From: Eupeodes corollae
Taxonomy: Eukaryota; Arthropoda; Insecta; Diptera; Syrphidae
Length of the DNA: 64,000 bases
Assembly (NCBI RefSeq): GCF_945859685.1
Contig: NC_079147.1
Location: forward strand, 106,747,525-106,811,524
Direction of reading: 5' to 3'
The notes under the pieces were generated by a model, which was given only the letters and a program-made list of their open reading frames with translations, made no database searches and was not told the origin of the DNA. Shown here piece by piece: positions 42,201 to 57,200 of the stretch (its first letter is position 1; each line of letters starts with the position of its first letter). Made by a program: the position numbers and the translations under genes.

Positions 42201-45200
42201 ACTGTTGCGCCACCTAATTTTTTAACAATGTGCATGCATTCAAAACCAATATGCAACGATTCTTTAATAATTGCTCGTACTGTGTTTGATAATTATAAGA
42301 GTATTCACAACCCCTTCAGTAAATGCAGACTCAAAATAGGAACACCACACCCAAGACGAGACTAAAATTGTTCGACTTTAAAGAGACGAGACTATATAGC
42401 AAACTTTTCATCGCATTTCGTCTCGTGGCCACCATAACAAAACTACGTCTAAGGTTTTCCTATAATTAGAATTTTAAATCAGGTTTATTTCAAAAAATCC
42501 GTTCTTAATTTTGAATTCCTTAATGTATTACTAGATGATGAGTAAAATATTACTATTCTATTTCCTCTATGCACATCTGACATGTACCGTCTGTATATTT
42601 AGATGCATGTATAGAATAGAAATCTACTTCTCTGAGCCAGGTGACTGGTTGTTTAAGCGAAAATGCCGACCGAATATTGAAGGCAATTTTTATGGAACAT
42701 TCTACCTTCCAATAGCATGATGAATTCAAGTAGGTAACCTGTTCATTGCCCGGATTCAATTGGGGTGTATCAATTAAACCTACATGCAATTGTGGTTGTG
42801 CTGCAGAGTTTGGGGTGCCGCTTATGAAATTAAATGAACCATTCGATATTGAAGAGAATTTCTTTTCGCCAGTAAATCCTATTCTACCTATGGATGGTGC
42901 ACCTTTACCATCTTTAAAATATTTTAGGACCAGCGAACGTGGACGTCTCATACAGGTTTCAACACAATTGTTTTTATTATTAAACGGTATAAAGTGCTCT
43001 TTGTTCTTACGAATTGTAGCCTCCTTTAGTGTGTAGCTGGAGTGAGCAATTGGTTTACCAATAAATTGATTAATTAGAAATTGTGTCACAACTTAGTCGG
43101 CTCGAGCAACACCACGATTATGAACTTGATATTGTGGATATTTTTTATCATCGGGATTTTTCGATTTATTCCATTCGTGTACCCAATATTCATTAATGGG
43201 CATAGGAACACACATTGCATTCGATGCAACATGTGTATAATAACTTTTGGCCAATTCTTCAGCCGATATATTTTTTATACCACTAGGTGACATTGTTATA
43301 AAGTGACAAAATTCAATATTTGCACCTTGAGCCACTAATCCTATGGGAATTCCTCGTGTCAAAACTAGGTCTAAGAACACCGTTTGTCAGTCTCAATAGC
43401 TATTTCAAGATCTTTAACTCGTCACTATGCTTCCTCGATAGTGATGTCGAAGCCAGCGCTGATATTATCACAAGTTTGATTCTTCTGTGAATGAGAAATT
43501 TCATCCCGAACATATCAAATGCATGGTTCGATGCGAGCTGTAAGGAACCAAAGAAGAAGTTTCCGTTGTGTTAAGGCCAACTCAAGTAAGGATAATCGTA
43601 AATAGTTAAAGCAAGTCAGGAAGGCCTGCAACATCTATATTCGACGGATCAAATGTATAACTGACCAAAAACTACGTCAAATACTGCAATATCCCAAAGG
43701 CAGGAACAATGTTGGCCAGTTCGTACGCTTGTTGTCAATAACACTCCTTTAGTTAGCTCTATTGAGAAAGATAACTTGTTCGCAAGGCAATTCGACGAAA
43801 TTACAAACTTATCTGCTAGTGTCAAGACTCCCACAGTTCTTGAATGAGATATAATGATTCTATGGGACTAGCCTTATTTAGTGCTTGAACTGTGGCGCGA
43901 GTCCTAAGAGATCTCAACATTCTCATAAGCCCGCTGGTCCGGATAGTATCCCTGCTATTTTTCTGAAGAGGTTATCTTCACTCTAGCAATACAACTGCAA
44001 AGGCTTTTTAAACTGTCCTATTCTTCTGGGCTACTTACAAGTAGTTTGAAAATAACATTTGTTCGAATAATGCTAACAAAAAAGCGATTCTTCTTCTCCT
44101 TCAAATTATCGACCAATAGCACTAACGTCCTTCTCTGGAGGGTCATGGAAATTCTGATTATTTATCAGCTTAAGACATATCTTGAGAATGTTGATCTCAT
44201 ACTTCACAAAACAGTTGAGCAAATCTTTACATCGTTTTGTTGAAAGTAAGATTATTGCACTTGATATTTTAAAAGCATTTGAAAGGGTTTGGCATTAGGG
44301 TCTCTTATCGAAAATAAGGGGTTTTGGTTTTCATGTAACCCTCCTTCATTGGTTTCGTAATAACCTTTCGAATCGTTCAATAGAAGTAATATTGGATGGG
44401 TTCAAGTCTAATTACTACAAAATTATTACTAGTGCGCCCCAGGGTTCTGTTCTATCTCCAACACCTTTTCTCATTTTTACTATTGATACTATTCCTTTTT
44501 TGTAATTTCTAGCCATATATTGTGGCCGTCCAAACAACTTATGGGCGGGGTTGAGAAGATTCTGAACGATTTTGTGTAGGTCCTTATGGCCGTAGCAGAA
44601 AAGGTCAATTCCTTGTTCCAGATTCAGCGATCACTGAAGCTGTTATGATGGGCTGAAATTTCTTCATGACTATCTCGTCTTCTTTTTGAGGACTCGCCAG
44701 GTTTGTCCAATGCACTGAGGATCTTCTTGATGTTGGCCCACTGTTGTGGTTTTATTCACTGGAACAACGATTCCCACATTGTGGAATGTTTTGGCTCAAA
44801 TTTTCCTAGCCCGCCGCCGCTAGGAAAGTCCACAAATGAACTTATCACCTTTCTCATATCTCCCAAATCCTTGTGATTTAACGGAGTTAAGGGAAAATCT
44901 TTCTCCAGGTAGTAAGCGATAGCGTCAAACATAGTTATGGCGACGAGTTCGAAGACGCATCCCTTGGAAACGTCATACCATTACGAACTATAAGCAAGTC
45001 TTCCTCGTCCTTGGGGTCGAAACGCCAGTAGCCATAGTGAATTCCGGTTCCTCGCTTGACAAAGAGCGTTTGAAACTCTAGAGGATCATAAAAAAAACGC
45101 CAGTGCCGCAAATAGTTCTCGACGGTGGCAAATTTGTCCGCAATTTTTTCTGTTGCCCTGCGAAGGTGGGAAGGACCGCTAGTTATAAATGCTCCCACCT

Positions 45201-48200
45201 TAATAACCAACAAAAATTTTAAATAATTAATTTTTCTTAAAAATATCCCATAAATGTTTCATACCGATGCAAATTCACCACACAAAACAAATAAATTAAA
45301 AAACATAATATTTAAAGTAAAAAATACAATACATATGTTTGTACAAAGGTATAAGAAAAGTGTATTATTATTATTATAGAATATTTTATTTTGTATAGTT
45401 TTTATTAAATGTGTCTAATTGTATGCATATATATTTGTCTTTTGCTTACACACCTGTATAAAAATAAAACTGCATTCGTCAACGCAATTTTTAAAAAATT
45501 GACAAAAAAAAAAAACAAAATTATTTTTAAATAACTGTATTTTCGTATGAAATTGATGTAGTTTTGTCAACATGCACCCGGCCATCACGTAAGTTTTTAC
45601 AAAACAACGAAAAACAAAAACAAAAATTAAATACTGATGAAATAATCTTTTTATTTTTGAATAGTTTGAAAATTAAGTTATCTTTAAAAACTAAAAAAAA
45701 TGTTGTTTTTAAAAAAGCATGTTTATAACTTTTATTTTAAGTTTTGATTTGGATTTTGTTTTGTATTTCAATTAAAAAATAATGTTTGAGCTTAATAAAA
45801 CCAATGAAGAACTTGTCTTTCAAATTTAAAACTGAAAACTACTTTAACAGCTCAAAGCCTAAAGAATTATTTAAGTAAAATTCATTACCTCCTTGTTTAA
45901 GATCTTTTTCAAGATTCTCATTTTGAATGGCAATATTAAACAGGGAGCCAATAAATGTTGGTCTAGATTTTTTAATTTTATATTTTTGTATATGGAATGA
46001 AATATATTGATTGTAATAAAACACAAGAACACTAATTGAGATTCTAACAAAACCTTAGAAATTTTTATTTTTATAAAATACTTTTTTTGTAAAATATTAA
46101 GAAAAAATATTGAACTAGTATAAATTTATTGCTGCCATTAGGAGCAAAAGGAAGCTTGCAAAGTAAGTAGATTACTATTTTTAATAAAATAAAATTGACG
46201 TACAATAAAAATACTTACATTTCTCTATTCAAAGTCTTTCGAAAAAGTTTTGGTTCAAAATATACAATTTGGGCTTTCACCACCTTTGACTAAAGCTCTA
46301 GCTGCCATTCCTCGATGGAGACTACTACAAGCTGCACTGCCGCATGTAATGCATTGTGTTGCAGCTTTACTTCACAACAGGTTAAATATCCTAATTGAAA
46401 TAAAGAGTGTCTCAAAATTAACGCACTATTGGATTTTCCGCCATTAGAAAATTTGACAGCTTAAAATAAGTTTGGTATATTTGGTACAACAACAGACAAC
46501 AGAGTGAACTTCATTTGCAGGCAACTGCATTTGAACAAACATTTTGACCAAGGCAATTAGTTAGTATTTCAAGTGTCACACATTTCAAACTCAGAACTTC
46601 AATTCACTAACCTCTAGCTTCAGTTCATCGTACAAAAACTACCAAACACTTTTCAGACAAGCTACAAGCCCGTCTCCACTTGTACTTTGTATTTTAAAGA
46701 AATTTTACTTAATCCTTTTTAATTTGACAAGGAACCCTTTTTCATAAAACATAAAATGCAATTAAGTAACTAAATCACCAAGTAATAAAGTTCAGCTTTC
46801 ATTTGATTGAGAAACATGATCAGCTGTCATTTTGACATAAGTAGATTTCACTTGATAGGGAGATTTTTCTTGACTAACTGCAAATTAACTTTCCAATTAA
46901 GTTGCCTTAATTGGAAGGCAATTTTTCGGCAGCTGGCCAATTAGAAACTAGAAATTTGCCTTAATTTCAAGTCCCTTATGGCGCCTGAATCTGTCCGTGT
47001 CCAAAGCCTAAAAGAATCCATTCAAATATCGAATTTAAAGCATTCTTTTTGAAAAAATATGAAAATTCGGATGTGATTATCATAAATTTATCCTTTTTGA
47101 GAATTTATTCTTCTTACCATCTTAAAGCTGTCAACTGTCAAATTTTTTCAACATTTTACTACACAAATGGTGAAAAATCTAAATCATGTGGGCATTTTAG
47201 GACACCCTTTATACTATCCCATTTCAACTTCTTATTAATTTCAAATCATTACAGAGTAAAGGACATGCAAGCAATTGGAGTTGTTGAAACAAAATTACTC
47301 TACACAATGCAATGGATATTTTTATATGCTTCTGAAGAGTGTGCCGATGAAGAAGAAGATCTTGATCCTGTTTTAAAGAAGGATATGCCAAAAACTGAGA
47401 ACTATTTGTTTTCTGTACCAACTATAACAGTAATACAAAAATCAAATTGAAGTTTACAATTTTATAAAATAACTAATGTTATATTTTTATTTATATTTAC
47501 AGCTTTTTGTCTATCTATTTGCTCCAATTATACATCATTTAAAAGAATCAGATTTTCAAAATTTTCGATTAGAAAATGGTATTCGATTGTGGCAAGGAAT
47601 GTGGGATAATCGAGCACCAGGGGCGCCTTGTTTCTTAGCACCAGTTAAACCCAAAGCAAGGAATTTGTTGAGCCCATCATCTCCTAAAGGATCGGCAGAT
47701 GTTTTCACAGCTCGTAAGTTGATAAATTGAGTAAAGAGTATGACACGGAACTTTCAATCGTCTGTGTCGAATTTAAAAAAATTGTCTAAACCTTGGGTCG
47801 CCGATAAAACATATAAAATAGTAACGTTGTCAGGTATGGAGGGGACCAACAGTTTCAAGCCGAATCCAATTGAGAAAGCACATTTTCCCCTTGGTGAAAA
47901 AAACTTTAGATTGCACGAGCAGGGTTGAACCCAGGACCTTTGGTATGATAGTCCTACGAACAGTCACGCCATAGATACTACATAAAATATATGGTATACA
48001 AACAGTACCAAACTGTCAGTCTTTGAATAAGCATTTCAATTGTGTTTGCGTATTTTACAAACGGTTAAAAGGTTTCGGTGAATTTAACACCGAATTATTG
48101 ACTTTAAGCTTTTGCGACTTAACGAGACCTAAACTTTTAAACACTGCGATCTTAATTCTTTTTATGTTATAAACCCATTTACAGCCAAAGACTTTCTGTC

Positions 48201-51200
48201 CAGTTGGTAGCTCAACTAACGACCATCCTTCTGCATCGATGCCTGCCATTGCTTGACATTTTTATCACTAATGTGACACTCTGTGGAATAAAAGCATCAT
48301 CCGACTCCAATTGATTCAATATACAATATTCTTTTCGAGGTCGGCCACGTCTTTCTGTTTCAATGATTCTGTATTCTGAGTTTGCCTCTGAAAATTTGTA
48401 CTACTCCTTCAAATCTTCACTTGCAGTTTCGTCTTGCTTCACACGTCCACGTTTTTCACAACGAACTTCATATTTACCTAAACAATCCAATTACATATTT
48501 TTTTTTTCCAAAACTATTAAAGCTAATTATGTCAAATTTTGCATCTTTCAAACCGATTAACGAATTTTTTATGATCACGACATCGCTGCTTACGAATACT
48601 CTTTTTGATTCTGGATTATATAACCGACCATAATCATTTCAATACCCTTTGGATGAAACTTCTCTCCTTGCATTTTGCCGACTGCTATAGCTAAACTACC
48701 AATAACTTTAAGATGTGATGCTGTTAACTTTTTACCAGTCGACACTTCCTATCATCAACAACGGCCTTCGTTGCGAAACTGTTGCGTGAATATACTGAAG
48801 CTGCTACAGCCTCCGCCGAAAAAACTTCATCTAAACCACTGTGAATAATCATACTTCTAGCCATCTCGACCAAAGTTAGATTAGCGCGTTCAGCTAAGCC
48901 GTTCTGATGAGGTTCTGATGATTTGTAAGGGAACAGTCAGCTGGCGCAGTATACCCTCTGCATAAAAAATGCACCAAACTCCTTCGAAACATACTCCCCA
49001 CCATTGTCATTTCGCAGTTTTGATTTTCCTTAATATTTGCTTTTCTAGTAAAGCCTTAAAAGATTTGTAGACGAGACATGTCGTCTTACTTACTTACTTA
49101 AGGTGACGCTACAGTCCTGTGTGAACTAGGGCCTCACCCAACAAACTTCTCCATCTAGCTCGGTCCCTAGCTAGATGTCTCCAGTTTCGCGCTCCAAGTT
49201 GGGTGAGGTCAACTTCCACTTGTGCGCGCCACCTGATCCGCAGTCTTCCTCTAATGCGCTGTCCTGTGGATGTGGATTCGAAGACTTTCTGGGCCGGAGC
49301 ATTAATTTCCTGTGCTGTACGTGACCCATCCATCGTAGTCGTTGGACTTGTACCCTTCTGGCTAAGTCTACGTCGCTGTACAGCCCGTAAAGCTAGTCGT
49401 TCCATCTTCTCGTCCACTCGCCTTCAATGCATACGGAACCGTATGTCACACGAAGAGCTTTTCTCTCGAAACGACAAAAAGTGCTTTCATTCTCTTTTGT
49501 CATAGTCTATGCTTCTGCAAGACAGTGAGGATAAGGGTCTTATATAGCTACACTTTGGTCCTTCAAGAACTGACTTTTCCACAAAATTGCTTTCTTAGCC
49601 CAAAGAAACAGCGGTTAGTAAGAGTTGTTCTTCGTTTGATCTCAGCGCTGGTGTTGTTTTCTGCGTTTACAGCGGAGCCTAGGTAGACGAAGTCCTTGAC
49701 TACCTCAAAGTTACGTCTGTCGATTGTGACGTTTTGACCAAAACGTCGGTGTTGTATGTCCTTTCTAGACGACAGTATGTACTTTGTTTTGCCCTCATTA
49801 ACCGTTAAACCCATTTTTGCCGCTTCTGCCTCAATGCTCACAAAAGCCCCATTGACATCACGCTGAGTTCTTCCGATTATGTCAATGTCATCAGCATATG
49901 CCAGTAATTGGACAGACTTTTGAAAGATAGTGCCTCTAGTGTTGACGTGTGAGCTCTGCACTATTCTTTCAAGCACGATGTTAAGAAAATCGCATGACAG
50001 CGCATCACCTTGTCTAAAGCCTTTTTTGACATCAAAAGGTTCTGTTAAGTTGTTTCCAACCTTTATGGAGCAGCGTGAATTCTCCATGGTCATCCTGCAC
50101 AAACGGATGAGTTTGGCAGGGATGCCAAAACTAGACATGGCTCTTTACAGCTTGTCCCTGTAGATGCTGTCATATGCGGCCTTGAAATCGATGAAAAGAT
50201 GGTGGGTGTCGATTTGGTGTTCTTGAGTTTTTTCCAGGATCTGCCGTAATGTGAATATTTGATCAACTGTGGACTTTCCTGGTCTAAAACCACACTGATA
50301 AGGACCTATCAGGTTGTTGACGATGGGCTTTAGACGTTCACATATTACGGCAGAAGACATGTAGTCTATGAAAGTAAAGAAATATCGCGACCCTCCTTTA
50401 GAATTTGTATTTATTGGCACAATTTTCAAAAGATTTTGGGACCGGCTGAAGATTGCACGTTGAAATGGCTTCACACATATTTTGCCTTTCGCACAGGTTA
50501 CACCGTCGTTCTGATTGGGCGTTATTTGGCTGACATTTCTTTAAGACTATTTAGATTTAAGTGGCCATATTGATTGTGCCACTTAATCTCATCATCAAAC
50601 TTATTTTAGCAAGCAAACATTTATTAGTGTTATAAGAAGCTACCATGCATAGCTTCCTGTATAACGACATCAACATTTTTGATTTTTATAGCAGCCATTA
50701 CTTTATTAAAAACTACCACAAGCCCGTTATCCACTGCTTTGCTAAGTGAGATACGACGGTCTGAATCTTAAACGGTCATGTCGGTTTACGTCTTTTTTTT
50801 TGTACAACACATCTGTAGGTTACATTGTGAACATTTGCAGTCTGGAAATGGTTGTCACTATGAAAGCGAACGTAAGCAACTGAATGAACAATTCTTTTCA
50901 AAGAACTGGAAGAGCCGGGAACTACAGACGTCGGTCGCTCCACGCTTTGAGCGGAAGATGATCGCCCAATAGTTTTTTTGTTCTCGAATAAAACAAATCC
51001 AGCAGCTATTTCTTCCCAAAATAGTGGAAGCTTTAGAAGCTGTTCTTCTGAATTCCTCTCTCGGCTTTTATACGCTTATGAAAATGTATGCATTCGTTGG
51101 GGCCATGTCAATAAGTCCACCCATGAGGTTAACTAACTCCACCCATATGTGAATTATATTCACGAATGATTTCAGAGCAGTTGATTTCGATGAACTTTTG

Positions 51201-54200
51201 TTTGCTTCCTATCATACCGAGGTGCTTTCGCTTTGCTTTCCTCTCGATTGCATCTTTCAAAGGACTCAGTGCCAACGTATGTGGATGCCAAATGTACACA
51301 CCTGTTATCCTTCCATAAAACCATATTTATATACCACTCCATCGATTGACGCCACATAGTCAATGGCATATCCTCTACCTTCTTTACCTACTTTATTGTC
51401 GGTCGGCAAATTACACGTTGGTATACGATTAGCTTTCCTTCAAAAATCATTCATAAAATAAATTATAATCTCAAAAATCTATTTTCGAATCTCACCTTTA
51501 ACTGTGCCTAAACTGAAAATTCCTCGAGCTCGTAAATATACTAAAAGGGGAAGCGTGGTTGGTGAAATGAGAGATTGTTTGGGATAATCAAACAACTACA
51601 TTGGATGCTGCACCTAGATTCGAATTGCCAGGTAAAATGACATTATCACCTGCACCATTATAAACCTCAAAGCGGTAGGCAAATCCGTCGGAATCACACA
51701 GAACAAACATTTTAACTCCCAGCTTATACGGTTTGTGTGGCATATATTGACGCAGATACAAAGTCAAGCTGTTATTGGATTTGAATCAAACTGCTCGTTG
51801 AGTTTGTTGGCCGAAACACGAATACGAAATAAAGGATCATAGCTAAGTTCAACTTTTTCTTAAACTGAGTTTCTTCTTGAAAACATAAACACCGCTTTAT
51901 CGTTGTAAATCGTTTTGCAGACATACATTTTTGAATAGCTGGGAAGGCATTTGTCCCCAATGTCAATAACAGGGTAACGGTATAGTGACATATACATTAA
52001 TATCGCAAAATAATTTCTTACTTCTTCGACAGATGTTTTAAAACCTGAACTTATGTTCTCCGTCGAAGCGTACCGATTAGATCAATAATTTGATCAGTGG
52101 AAAAATAACAAAATATCTTCATTAGCGTGGCAAGGTCTTTCACGCTCATTGGTAGTAACGCATTCCCACAAAATGCAACTTCATTGACATGAAGTCGAAA
52201 TGATCGTTTAGCCACGCCAATTTTGAAAGCGATTTTAAGTCGGTTATTATTGCACTTAGCATTCCATCGAATCCTCCCGTGTTAGGCTTCTTGGTCCATT
52301 GGCTTCAAGTAATTGCAAAGGTGAAAGTAGCATTTTTTTATGTTTTTTAATGGTAAATTAAGTTATTGCTTTTCACGGAAAGTGAACGAAGCCTCTGGAT
52401 TTTTCAATTGGCTAAAGCTCAGGTGAATCAATTCATCGTTGTCCGAATTATTTGTTGAGTGATCCGGCTCAATATTGTCGACAACGTAGTTAGGGCTGCT
52501 TCATCTTCATCATCTTCACTTCTAATTTAGTCAATAAACTCAGCCAATTGATCGTCTTCTACTCCATTTGTTAGCTCTTTAGAGAAAGCTAATCTCTTTG
52601 CTAGGCATTTCGCCGCCAATTCAACGCTGCCAGTGAGTGTTATGACTCCGCCTGTACATGAGCGAGTTAGTGAATGTATGGGGCAAATGTTTTTTGGCAC
52701 TCGTCTTGTAATGAGAGTATTAAAAGATCTTAACATACATAAATCTGCTGGTCCAGATGGTATCCCCGCTATTGTTCTGAAGAGGTGTTCTTCAACGCTG
52801 GAAAAACCACTGCGTAAGATATTTCAGCTGCCCTACTCCTCAGGTCTCGTTCCGAGAGGATGAAAAACCGCATTTGTCCAGCCTATTCCCAAAACAAGGC
52901 GAATCCTTTTCACCGTCTAATTACCGACCGATTGCACTTACGTCCCTTCTTTCCAAGGTCATGGAAACGCTGATTAATTATCAGCTTAAGAAATATCTTG
53001 AAGAACGGAAGCTTCTTAATGACCGACAGTATGGCTTTCGTAGCAATAGGTCCAATGGTGATCTCATGGTTCATCTCACCGAACAGTGGAACAAATCTTT
53101 ACATAGTTTTGGAGAAAGTAAGATTATTGCACTAGATATTTCAAAAGCATTTGATAGGGTTTGGCATCAGGCTCTCTTATCGAAAATGCGTGCTTTCGGT
53201 TTTTATGAATCCCTCCTTCACTGGATTAGTAATTACCTTTTGAATCGTTCAATACAAGTTCTATTAATTGGATTCAGGTCTGAAAACAACAAAATAAATG
53301 CTGGTGTGCCCCAGGGCTCTGTTCTATCTCCAACACTCATTCTCATTTTTATTAACGATCTCCTGCCTGCAACTTCTAATACATTGTTTTGCTGACGATA
53401 GTAATCTTAGCTTTTCATATTCATTTTCTGATTCACATCTCTTTTCTCCGAATGTGGAACTGCAACGACAAAATATGATAACCTCCAAAAAAAATTATAT
53501 TTTTGGGCATTTACGTGTTCGAAGATCCATCTAACATATTAGGGTTCATATTTATTGAACAATATTCACATATCGGTTTGACAACTACGTTTTTATACAC
53601 GACAAAAAAAAACACATAAACTAAACAAAAACGAAACTTTTTTACACGTAAACCGGCAAGACCGTCTAGAGACGGTGTTGCATTTTCTGGTTTCTAAAGA
53701 CAAATCACACTTTTTTTCAATAAAATTTTGTTTTCGAACTAAAATTATTTGTATAATATATTACAGTAGAATTATGGGTTAAAAAATAAATAAATTACAT
53801 TTTGAAAGCACTCCATCACGTAGTGAAAGAGAAATTATAAGTTCTTATGCCAAAGCTTGTAGAAAAGAAATTAAAAACAAAATTATGTTGCTTAAAACAT
53901 TCATTAAATTTGACCGTGGAGGCAAAAAAACTGAAGACCGTATCGAGTGGGTCTTGCCTGTTAAGCAAACTCAAGGTGTCTCTATGACCGCTAAAAAATT
54001 CATAAATGAACAAAGAATTATCTAAAAAAGTTTTTCGTCTCAGATTTTTTCAAGAAAATCAGGATCTTTGGTAATTTCGGGTGTGAAATAAACCAAATTG
54101 TCGCTCTCTCAATGTCCAACTAAACTGGTTACTGCCTAATCAACATTTTTAAGATTGGATCTAAGGAGTTGGTAAATACTGTACAAATATAGGGCTGCCG

Positions 54201-57200
54201 AAAATATTGCAACCTGTTCATATAATCTAGTAATAACACACAAAACTTGGCTTCTGACATAAGACTTCGCTATACATAATGTAGTTTAGATTTTGAAAGG
54301 TTTCACTCACTTAGTGATTTTCTACGCCATGTTGATTCAAGTAATTTCTGTGGTAATTTATATATTCTATTCTTCAAGACTGTCAATTCTTTAATCGGTA
54401 ATTTTTTGGATTGCTTTGTATTATTTAAAAAATAATGTTTTCAAATTCTCATTGTTTTTTACTTATCACAGGGAAACCTTCTTCATCTGGAGAAACAGTT
54501 CTATCACCAAAAGCAGACTCACCCAAAAGCATATCCTATTCAGATCATTCGAAACACGATGAAGATGTATGTATTCTACAGTCTTAACTCTTTGGTCCCC
54601 GTTCATGCTCTATTTTTATTATTTAAAAGGGATCCTGGGTATCATCTCCAAAAGATTTTGCATTTCCTGAAACAATACCAGAAGAAGCTTCCAGCATCGA
54701 AGAGGAAAGAGTTGTAATATTTCGACTTCCAACAGGACCATATTTAACTGATCCTTCATTTTATACGGTAAGCTTTTGGTATACGAAGTAAATTTTGTTA
54801 TATATGTACTAACTTCCCAAATCAAGGCCGATGCAAGTCTTCTTCAACAATCACAAAGTCGACGAGGTAGTCGTCAGTCAATGCATTCGAAGGACAACAA
54901 ACAACCAACACGTTTTGATTTCGAGCAACATGAACTGATACGTGGAGCTTCTCAGAAAGAACAAAAAGCAAGCACATCAACTGAAAAGGAATCTGAATCA
55001 GATGAAAAGTTTGCTGAAGAAATAAAAGCAGATGTTTCAGCTGCAACGTTTCTAGATGTAGCAGTTCTAAGATGTCTTTTCATATCACATTGGCAAGAAG
55101 AAGGGGTTTATTGGAGTTTACAATATTTATACAACAGGTATTTATTTTTCAAAAATTTTAAGTGGGTCCTTTTGTTTTATTAATAAATTCTCACATTTTC
55201 AGACTTACAGAAATCGCTGAAGAAGCAGCTATTCCAACCCATCAGCCTCGAAAACGTTCAAATTCATTACCAATACCCCAAATAGAGATATCCCTTTATC
55301 AAGGACCAGGACAATACAGTCGAGATAGTCCGAGCAATAGTTCACTGGCCAAGGACTATATTGAAATACCTGAATCAGGAGGTCAAGGTCAAGTTGGTGA
55401 GTAATAATTCTGTCAAAACATGGTAGTAAATTTCAACTGACCAAAATGCAATTCCAGATGATACGAGTTCAACAATAGAACGCCGCGGAAGTGATAAGAA
55501 GAAACGTGTCAAAATGGCCGATCTACGGGCTTTCGTTGAAACGAAAATGTTCTCGAAGTCAGAAAAGAATTTGGAAAAAGTAGGAATTGAAACTAATACA
55601 AATGGCAAGCGGCCACTGCAGCATGTTGTAAGATTTTGGAATTATTGTATTTGGCGTATACCTCGTATATATTTAAATCTATGTACATTCTGAAAAACAC
55701 CAATACAAAACAAAAATTCAAAAAATCATATGCAATTGGCCAGTTATTTGTCGAAATTTCAACATTGTAGATTACATTGATGTTTTTTAAATTGCGTTCT
55801 TATAGAATTTTCCAAATTTATAATACGATTCATTATGTTCGTGTCTCATTTTTTAGGACTATCATCGAAGTTTGGATACGGGGGAAAAGAAATTATCACG
55901 TTCAGCATCAATGATTAGCCGTGAGCCAAGTAGCAATTTAATTAAAGGCAAAAGCATGCCAAGTTTAAGGTAAGATTTAAGTAAAGGTTGAGTGTTTTCT
56001 AAAGAGACTTTTCTTTTTTTAATTAATCGTTAAAACTACGCATATTGGAAAAGCACCGCATTACAGGAAATCAATTGTTTCTTACATTTTGCTCTTATTT
56101 TTCAAATCGAGTTCTTATATTAGTTTTATTCAAGTTTCTTTGCTCTTCTAGCACTTTTTTTGCAGTAATAATAAAATCACCAAATTGTAAATTCGGTTTT
56201 TGTTCACCCTGAATGTTTTGAAAAGTACTAGACTAGAAGTAGATCCCTTAACAAGGGTTTTTTATAAAATTTGTTGGTAATGTATCACATTACTTCCTTT
56301 AAAGTAGATTACTGTTTCCTTCAAGCAAGACCTTTCACTGTAATACTTTGTATTTAAGTTCTCAACATCCATTTTAGCTACTTAATCAATATCGGAAGCA
56401 ATGTTTTTACTTTGGCAAAGTCTTAAAAGTTAACTTATCCTTAGATTTAGCTTCAAAATGTGATACAGTTACACTAAAGTTATTTGAATGGTAACATTAA
56501 GTTCTCCTTCTTTCTGGCTAAAACCCGACTGATAAGAACCTTACATATCAGATTGTTTACGATGGGGTTTAGATGTTCACATATTAGAGCGAGAAGATTT
56601 TGTAAGCGATGTTAAGTAGAGTAATGCCTCTTTAGAGGGTCTCCTTTTTGTAAGAATCGGGCAAACAATCCTAAAGCGCCCAATACACGATACAATTATT
56701 GTACCGATTATCGTACAAAAGTTGAATTGCATGCGATGATTGTATCGTGTGTATAAAACAAAGTATCCGCTGTACTGAAATCGCATGGTCGAATGCTATC
56801 GAGCGAAAACGAGAGGTTGCATACGACTGCTTTGATGAGAATCGTACCGTTTGTAACGTATGTGACGACCGTGAAACCGATGTTTTTGTTTTGACTGGTA
56901 GCAAGTTAGTAGGAGAAAATGGTTTCCATTCCAGATTATAGCAACAAAATATTAAGAGAATTATAATCTTCGGGCTCAGTTAACTTAAGTTTGTTAACCA
57001 GATAAATGTCCGAATGTAATGATCTTCCTAGGAGCCACTCCTTGGCCCACTTTCTTTTTCTCCTTTTTTCAAGTTTCTCGCTTAATATAACTCTGGCACA
57101 TATTAATATAACTTTGTTTCTTCTATTTAAGTCACTCATGATTTAATTTTTGCCATAATCTCAAAATAAAACTCTAAGCAAAGAATAGAAGATGAAAATG

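Noticed and set aside
44513..45213. Functional nested HPF1 gene
   Set aside because: Frameshifts, an in-frame stop and missing N-terminus; no splice sites repair them.
53785..54023. Additional unc80 exon or small gene (80 open codons)
   Set aside because: No ATG, no clear splice borders, and exons 4 and 5 already join in phase.
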